From JBMNMU01 sp050953505 (lineage in GTDB: Bacteria; Bacillota; Clostridia; Peptostreptococcales; Anaerovoracaceae), in contig JBMNMU010000001.1 of assembly GCA_050953505.1 (NCBI GenBank), positions 1,488,001 to 1,552,000 of the forward strand: a stretch of DNA of 64,000 bases, written 5' to 3'. Every line of letters starts with the position of its first letter. Within the stretch, counting starts at the first letter, position 1. The position numbers and the translations under genes are program-made. A model generated the notes under the pieces. That model did no database searches. It was not told where the DNA came from and saw nothing but the letters and a program-made list of their open reading frames with translations. Below are positions 60,694-64,000 of this stretch, piece by piece.

Positions 60694-61092
60694 TCTACGA
60701 TTTTACCTTTGTCTAACGGGAAATTAATTTCACGTTTTGGGAAAATTTTAACAATCAAAATATATTGTCTCCATCGCCCCCCCTTCAAAATTGCTTGTTT
60801 TAGAGCTGGCATAAAAGTTGCTAATTTAATAAGTGAGGCCTCAATATTTTTATACCTTTGACCCGTTTAACTTATGACCCATTTAATTTAACTCAACTTC
60901 CTTCATACTGTAGATTTCCAAGAATGCTTACAGCTGATCTAGCTGGAATAGTTTTTGAAATCCAGTATAAATCGGGAGAGATTTGCAATTCACAGATTTT
61001 GTCATCTCTTTTAGTAGATTCACCGTGAATTGCAAATCGGCGAACTATTACAAAACATACTGTTAGATGATTTAAGAAAGGGTGGAAATTTT
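60694..61092. other. Gap with an inverted repeat before the first APC permease
   Basis: No gene is supported. GATTTGCAATTCAC near 60983 and GTGAATTGCAAATC near 61026 are perfect inverted 14-mers separated by about 30 bp. This places a stem-loop or operator just before the permease start. The rest is AT-rich. Confidence 0.6.
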
Positions 61093-62535
61093 ATGTCGAA
61101 TCAAGCGGGAAGCAGTCGAGGTTCATTGGATAAAGTATTAGGAATAAGAGATATCGTTTCATTAGCCTTTGGCACCATGGTTGGATGGGGCTGGGTCATG
61201 CTAGCCGGTGTATGGGTAGCCTCAGCCGGAGTTTTTGGAGCAATTTTAGCTTTTATAATAGGTGCAATTTTATGCATTTTCGTTGGATTAACCTATGCAG
61301 AACTTACACCGGCGCTACCTTTGGCCGGTGGCGAATTAGTATTCTCTTATAGGGGGCTAGGCTACAAGGCTTCCTGGGTAACAGGCTGGATGATATGCCT
61401 GGCTTATGTTGGTGTAGCCGCTTGGGAGGGTCCTGCTTTTGTTACAGCAATTGATTACATCATACCTATACCACGGGCAGGATTTCTATGGACCATAGCG
61501 GGATTTGATGTCTATTTGACTTGGGTGGCCCTAGGAGCTATTATAGGATTAATTTTATGCGTTCTTAATTATCGCGGAGTCAAGGATGCGGCTATATTCC
61601 AGACAATGGCAACCTTAGCCCTGGTAATCGGTGGTTTATTATTTCTATTTGGCGGTGTAGTAAAAGGTGGCGTCTCAAATATGGTACCTTCTACTACAAG
61701 CCTTGGCGGGCTTGTTGCTGTATTATTGATGGTACCTGCAATGTTTGTAGGCTTTGACGTAATACCTCAAGCTGCAGAGGAAATGAATATACCTCTTCGT
61801 AAAATTGCTAAAGTTCTAATCAGCTCCATATTAATGGCTGCTGCTTGGTATATTTTAATGATTATTGGAATTTCTTTATTGGCTCCAGCTGAAATAAGAG
61901 ATACAACATCCATACCTGTTGCAGATTCTTTCGCCTACGCATTAAATTCGCCTTTGGCAGGTAAAATCATATTAATAACGGGAATTTGCGGTATTTTAAC
62001 CTCATGGAATGGGTTTATCATTGGAGCTACTAGGGTTATCTTTGCTATGAGTAGAGCAAAGATGCTCCCTCCTATTTTTTCTAAAGTTCATCCGAGATTT
62101 GGCACACCATCTGCTGCTATTATACTAGTTGGATTTATCACCTGCTTATCACCTCTTTTAGGTAGTAAAGCGCTGGTATGGTTTGTAGATGCAAGTGCAC
62201 TAGGTACAGTAATAGCTTACTTCATGGTATCACTATCCTTTATAGCTCTTAGAGTCAAAGAGCCGTCATTAGAAAGGCCTTACATGGTTAAAAGCGGAAA
62301 AGTAATCGGTGTAATAGCTGTTTTAGTTTCCCTCTTCTTCATATCCCTTTACATGCCTTTCGGCCCTGGTGGATTAGGACCAGTAGAATGGGCAATGATA
62401 GCATTCTGGATTGTATTAGGGTTTATCTTAGCTATTCTAAATCGCAAAAATACTAGAAGTGTGTCCATTGGTGAAAGAGAATACTTAATGTTCGGTGATG
62501 ATTATTCAAGAAAAGAATTTTCAAATACAAAATAA
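61093..62535 (+). CDS. APC-family amino acid/polyamine permease
   Basis: The ATG at 61093 behind AAAGGGTGGAAATTTT gives 480 residues. There are about twelve membrane helices, with the first-helix glycine motif LAFGTMVGWGWVMLAGVW and the polar LPLAGGELVFSYRGLG. Later come FVGFDVIPQAAEEMNIPLRK and TSWNGFIIGATRVIFAMSRA. It is an amino-acid or polyamine importer or exchanger of unknown substrate. A close paralogue starts 248 bp downstream. An upstream inverted repeat at 60983-61039 may regulate it. Confidence 0.92.
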   Translation: MSNQAGSSRGSLDKVLGIRDIVSLAFGTMVGWGWVMLAGVWVASAGVFGAILAFIIGAILCIFVGLTYAELTPALPLAGGELVFSYRGLGYKASWVTGWMICLAYVGVAAWEGPAFVTAIDYIIPIPRAGFLWTIAGFDVYLTWVALGAIIGLILCVLNYRGVKDAAIFQTMATLALVIGGLLFLFGGVVKGGVSNMVPSTTSLGGLVAVLLMVPAMFVGFDVIPQAAEEMNIPLRKIAKVLISSILMAAAWYILMIIGISLLAPAEIRDTTSIPVADSFAYALNSPLAGKIILITGICGILTSWNGFIIGATRVIFAMSRAKMLPPIFSKVHPRFGTPSAAIILVGFITCLSPLLGSKALVWFVDASALGTVIAYFMVSLSFIALRVKEPSLERPYMVKSGKVIGVIAVLVSLFFISLYMPFGPGGLGPVEWAMIAFWIVLGFILAILNRKNTRSVSIGEREYLMFGDDYSRKEFSNTK

Positions 62536-62620
62536 AAAGTCTTCATGTAATCTTTTTTGACCATTAACTCTAAAATCCGATTAAAATCTAAACATAAGTC
62601 TTCCTTGGGATAAATGTAAT

Positions 62621-62656
62621 GAGAACGGTTCTCTTCTTGGAAGAAGAACCGTTCCA
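62621..62656 (+). terminator. Hairpin between the two permease genes
   Basis: GAACGGTTCT and AGAACCGTTC form a perfect 10-bp stem around 12 nt, followed by CATTATCTTTCT. The weak T-tract makes this a probable but not strong terminator. Confidence 0.55.
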
Positions 62657-62783
62657 TTATCTTTCTATGAATAAGATTTTACCCCATCCTCTCCCCTTCC
62701 CTTCCTTACTCCTTTATAAATAATTTACTTTATGCCCTATTTGTGATTAAATTATATTAACGACAAATTAAGGATGTGATATC

Positions 62784-64000
62784 ATGCCGGGAGAAACACA
62801 GAGCCTAAAAAGAGTTCTTGGAAGAACTGATATCTTAACATTTGCCTTTGGAACCATGGTGGGCTGGGGCTGGGTCATCTTATCTGGGCTTTGGATCCAG
62901 CAGGCGGGGGTAATAGGTGCTCTGATTGCTTTCTTTATTGGTGCTGTACTTTGTATATTAGTTGGTCTTACTTATGCGGAACTAACTGCAGCATTACCTT
63001 TAGCAGGAGGCGAACTGGTCTTTGCTTATCGAGCAATGGGAGACGGAACCGCTAGATTTGTAGGATGGGTGGCTTCCTTTACATATATTGGCGTAGCAGC
63101 ATGGGAAGGAATCGCAATCGCTACTGCCCTTGATTACATGTTTCCTATCCCCAAGCTTGGATATCTTTGGGATGTGGCCGGCTACTCTGTTTATGCCTCC
63201 TGGGCAGCTATTGGCTCAATAGGTGCACTTATTTTAATTCTCATCAATCACTTGGGAGCACATCCTTCTGCGATTTTTCAAGTAATGACTACATCCTTTG
63301 TAGTGCTCGTTGGTTTAATATTCATCTTAGGTGGAATCACATTCGGTAGCCCTGATTATAGTACACCTACTTTTACTAATTTAAATGGAATTATTATTGT
63401 CTTTTTAACGATACCGTCTATGTTTGTAGGCTTTGATGTCATCCCTCAATCTGCAGAAGAAATGAATCTACCATTACGACAAATAGGACGAGCCCTGATT
63501 ATCTCAATTATAATGGCGGCCTTATGGTATTTTTTAATTATTATTGGGATGAGCCTTTCAGCCCCTCCGGAAATAAGAAATTCGGGAGTAATACCAGCAG
63601 CAGATGCCATGATCTATTGTTATGGCTCTGATTTTATGGGAATTATTATTATACTAGCAGGTATCTGTGGGATTATGACTAGCTGGAATGGCTTCATATT
63701 GGGTTCCACAAGAATAATTTTTGCCATGGGTAGGGCTAAAATGCTGCCACCTGTTTTCGGCAAGCTTCATAATAAATACAAAACTCCAACTGGCGCTCTT
63801 ATTCTAGTTGGGTCTATTTGTATGCTAGCTCCCCTCCTTGGTAAAAATGCCCTTTTATGGTTCGTAAATGCAAGTGCTTTTGGTTCTATTATAATTTATC
63901 TTATGGTTGCTATTGCTTTTTTAATCTTAAGAAAACGGGAGTCAGAATTAAAACGTCCATTCAAAATCAAGCATCCCCGCCTTCTAGGTATTATTGTAAT
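62784..64000 (+). CDS. APC-family permease, partial at right edge
   Basis: ATG 62784 behind TAAGGATGTGATATC opens a frame that is uninterrupted to the window end (about 405 residues). It is a paralogue of the preceding permease: FGTMVGWGWVILSGLW, LPLAGGELVFAYRAMG, MFVGFDVIPQSAEEMNLPLR and TSWNGFILGSTRIIFAMGRA align with it position for position. The two probably arose by duplication and may carry related substrates. The C-terminal end is outside the window. Confidence 0.93.
   Translation, partial: MPGETQSLKRVLGRTDILTFAFGTMVGWGWVILSGLWIQQAGVIGALIAFFIGAVLCILVGLTYAELTAALPLAGGELVFAYRAMGDGTARFVGWVASFTYIGVAAWEGIAIATALDYMFPIPKLGYLWDVAGYSVYASWAAIGSIGALILILINHLGAHPSAIFQVMTTSFVVLVGLIFILGGITFGSPDYSTPTFTNLNGIIIVFLTIPSMFVGFDVIPQSAEEMNLPLRQIGRALIISIIMAALWYFLIIIGMSLSAPPEIRNSGVIPAADAMIYCYGSDFMGIIIILAGICGIMTSWNGFILGSTRIIFAMGRAKMLPPVFGKLHNKYKTPTGALILVGSICMLAPLLGKNALLWFVNASAFGSIIIYLMVAIAFLILRKRESELKRPFKIKHPRLLGIIV

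Overview
The window is low-GC DNA with Shine-Dalgarno starts (GGAGG-type), short intergenic gaps and Rho-independent hairpins. The gene content points to an anaerobic, spore-former-type Clostridia, most like the Alkaliphilus/Natronincola group; this placement is inference from gene style, not a measured match. Most genes lie on the minus strand. No rRNA, tRNA or CRISPR array was seen.

Layout. 1-2352: a membrane-anchored serine hydrolase running off the left edge and an AEC-type carrier. 2514-9862: a six-gene aromatic operon aroB-aroA-aroC-aroE-aroF-pheA, transcribed right to left. It is preceded by a promoter, a Phe/Tyr-rich leader peptide and an attenuator hairpin with a matching antiterminator, and it holds a structured-RNA candidate between aroF and pheA. 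10067-12410: a lipoprotein, a small membrane protein and an alpha/beta hydrolase. 12699-18077: a pyruvate-phosphate-dikinase-like protein with a large unknown N-terminus, followed by a long GAPDH homologue. 18173-19697: an ISL3-type insertion sequence. 19880-25012: an MFS exporter, thioredoxin with a small DUF6132 protein, and a secreted LysM-M28 peptidase. 25410-29297: mutY, an ArsC/Spx-like protein and trmO, separated by large tandem-repeat arrays. 29764-34844: a sigma-54-type promoter, an amidohydrolase, a BCCT transporter and a PAS/AAA+ sigma-54 activator, which together form a likely uptake-and-breakdown module. 35112-40946: alkyladenine glycosylase, SulP transporter, YjdM-like protein, YczE-like membrane protein, MarR regulator and SelO. 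41200-43816: copZ and copA. 44015-47624: a methyltransferase and an EF-G/TetM-like GTPase fused to a Rae1/YacP-like NYN nuclease domain. 47883-52239: LigD and Ku (end joining) and uppP. 52500-55779: a His/Cys-rich Crp/Fnr regulator, and a tandem PII-like protein with a DUF1538 membrane protein behind a structured leader. 56453-59371: a VOC protein cut off from its upstream region by an IS21-type element with a 5-bp target duplication. 59371-64000: a MATE exporter and two paralogous APC permeases, the second running off the right edge.

The intergenic DNA is unusually rich in repeats. A REP-like unit of about 32-34 bp occurs at five loci, as palindromes or direct copies, mostly just after stop codons. 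A GGTGTCAGACACC element occurs at two loci. An AAAATTTCAAGT element forms one MITE-like palindrome and a weaker relative. Tandem arrays sit at 26579-27495, 28363-28590 and 41536-41583. The most interesting observations are the leader-peptide attenuator, the GTPase-nuclease fusion, the REP-like family and the two structured-RNA candidates.
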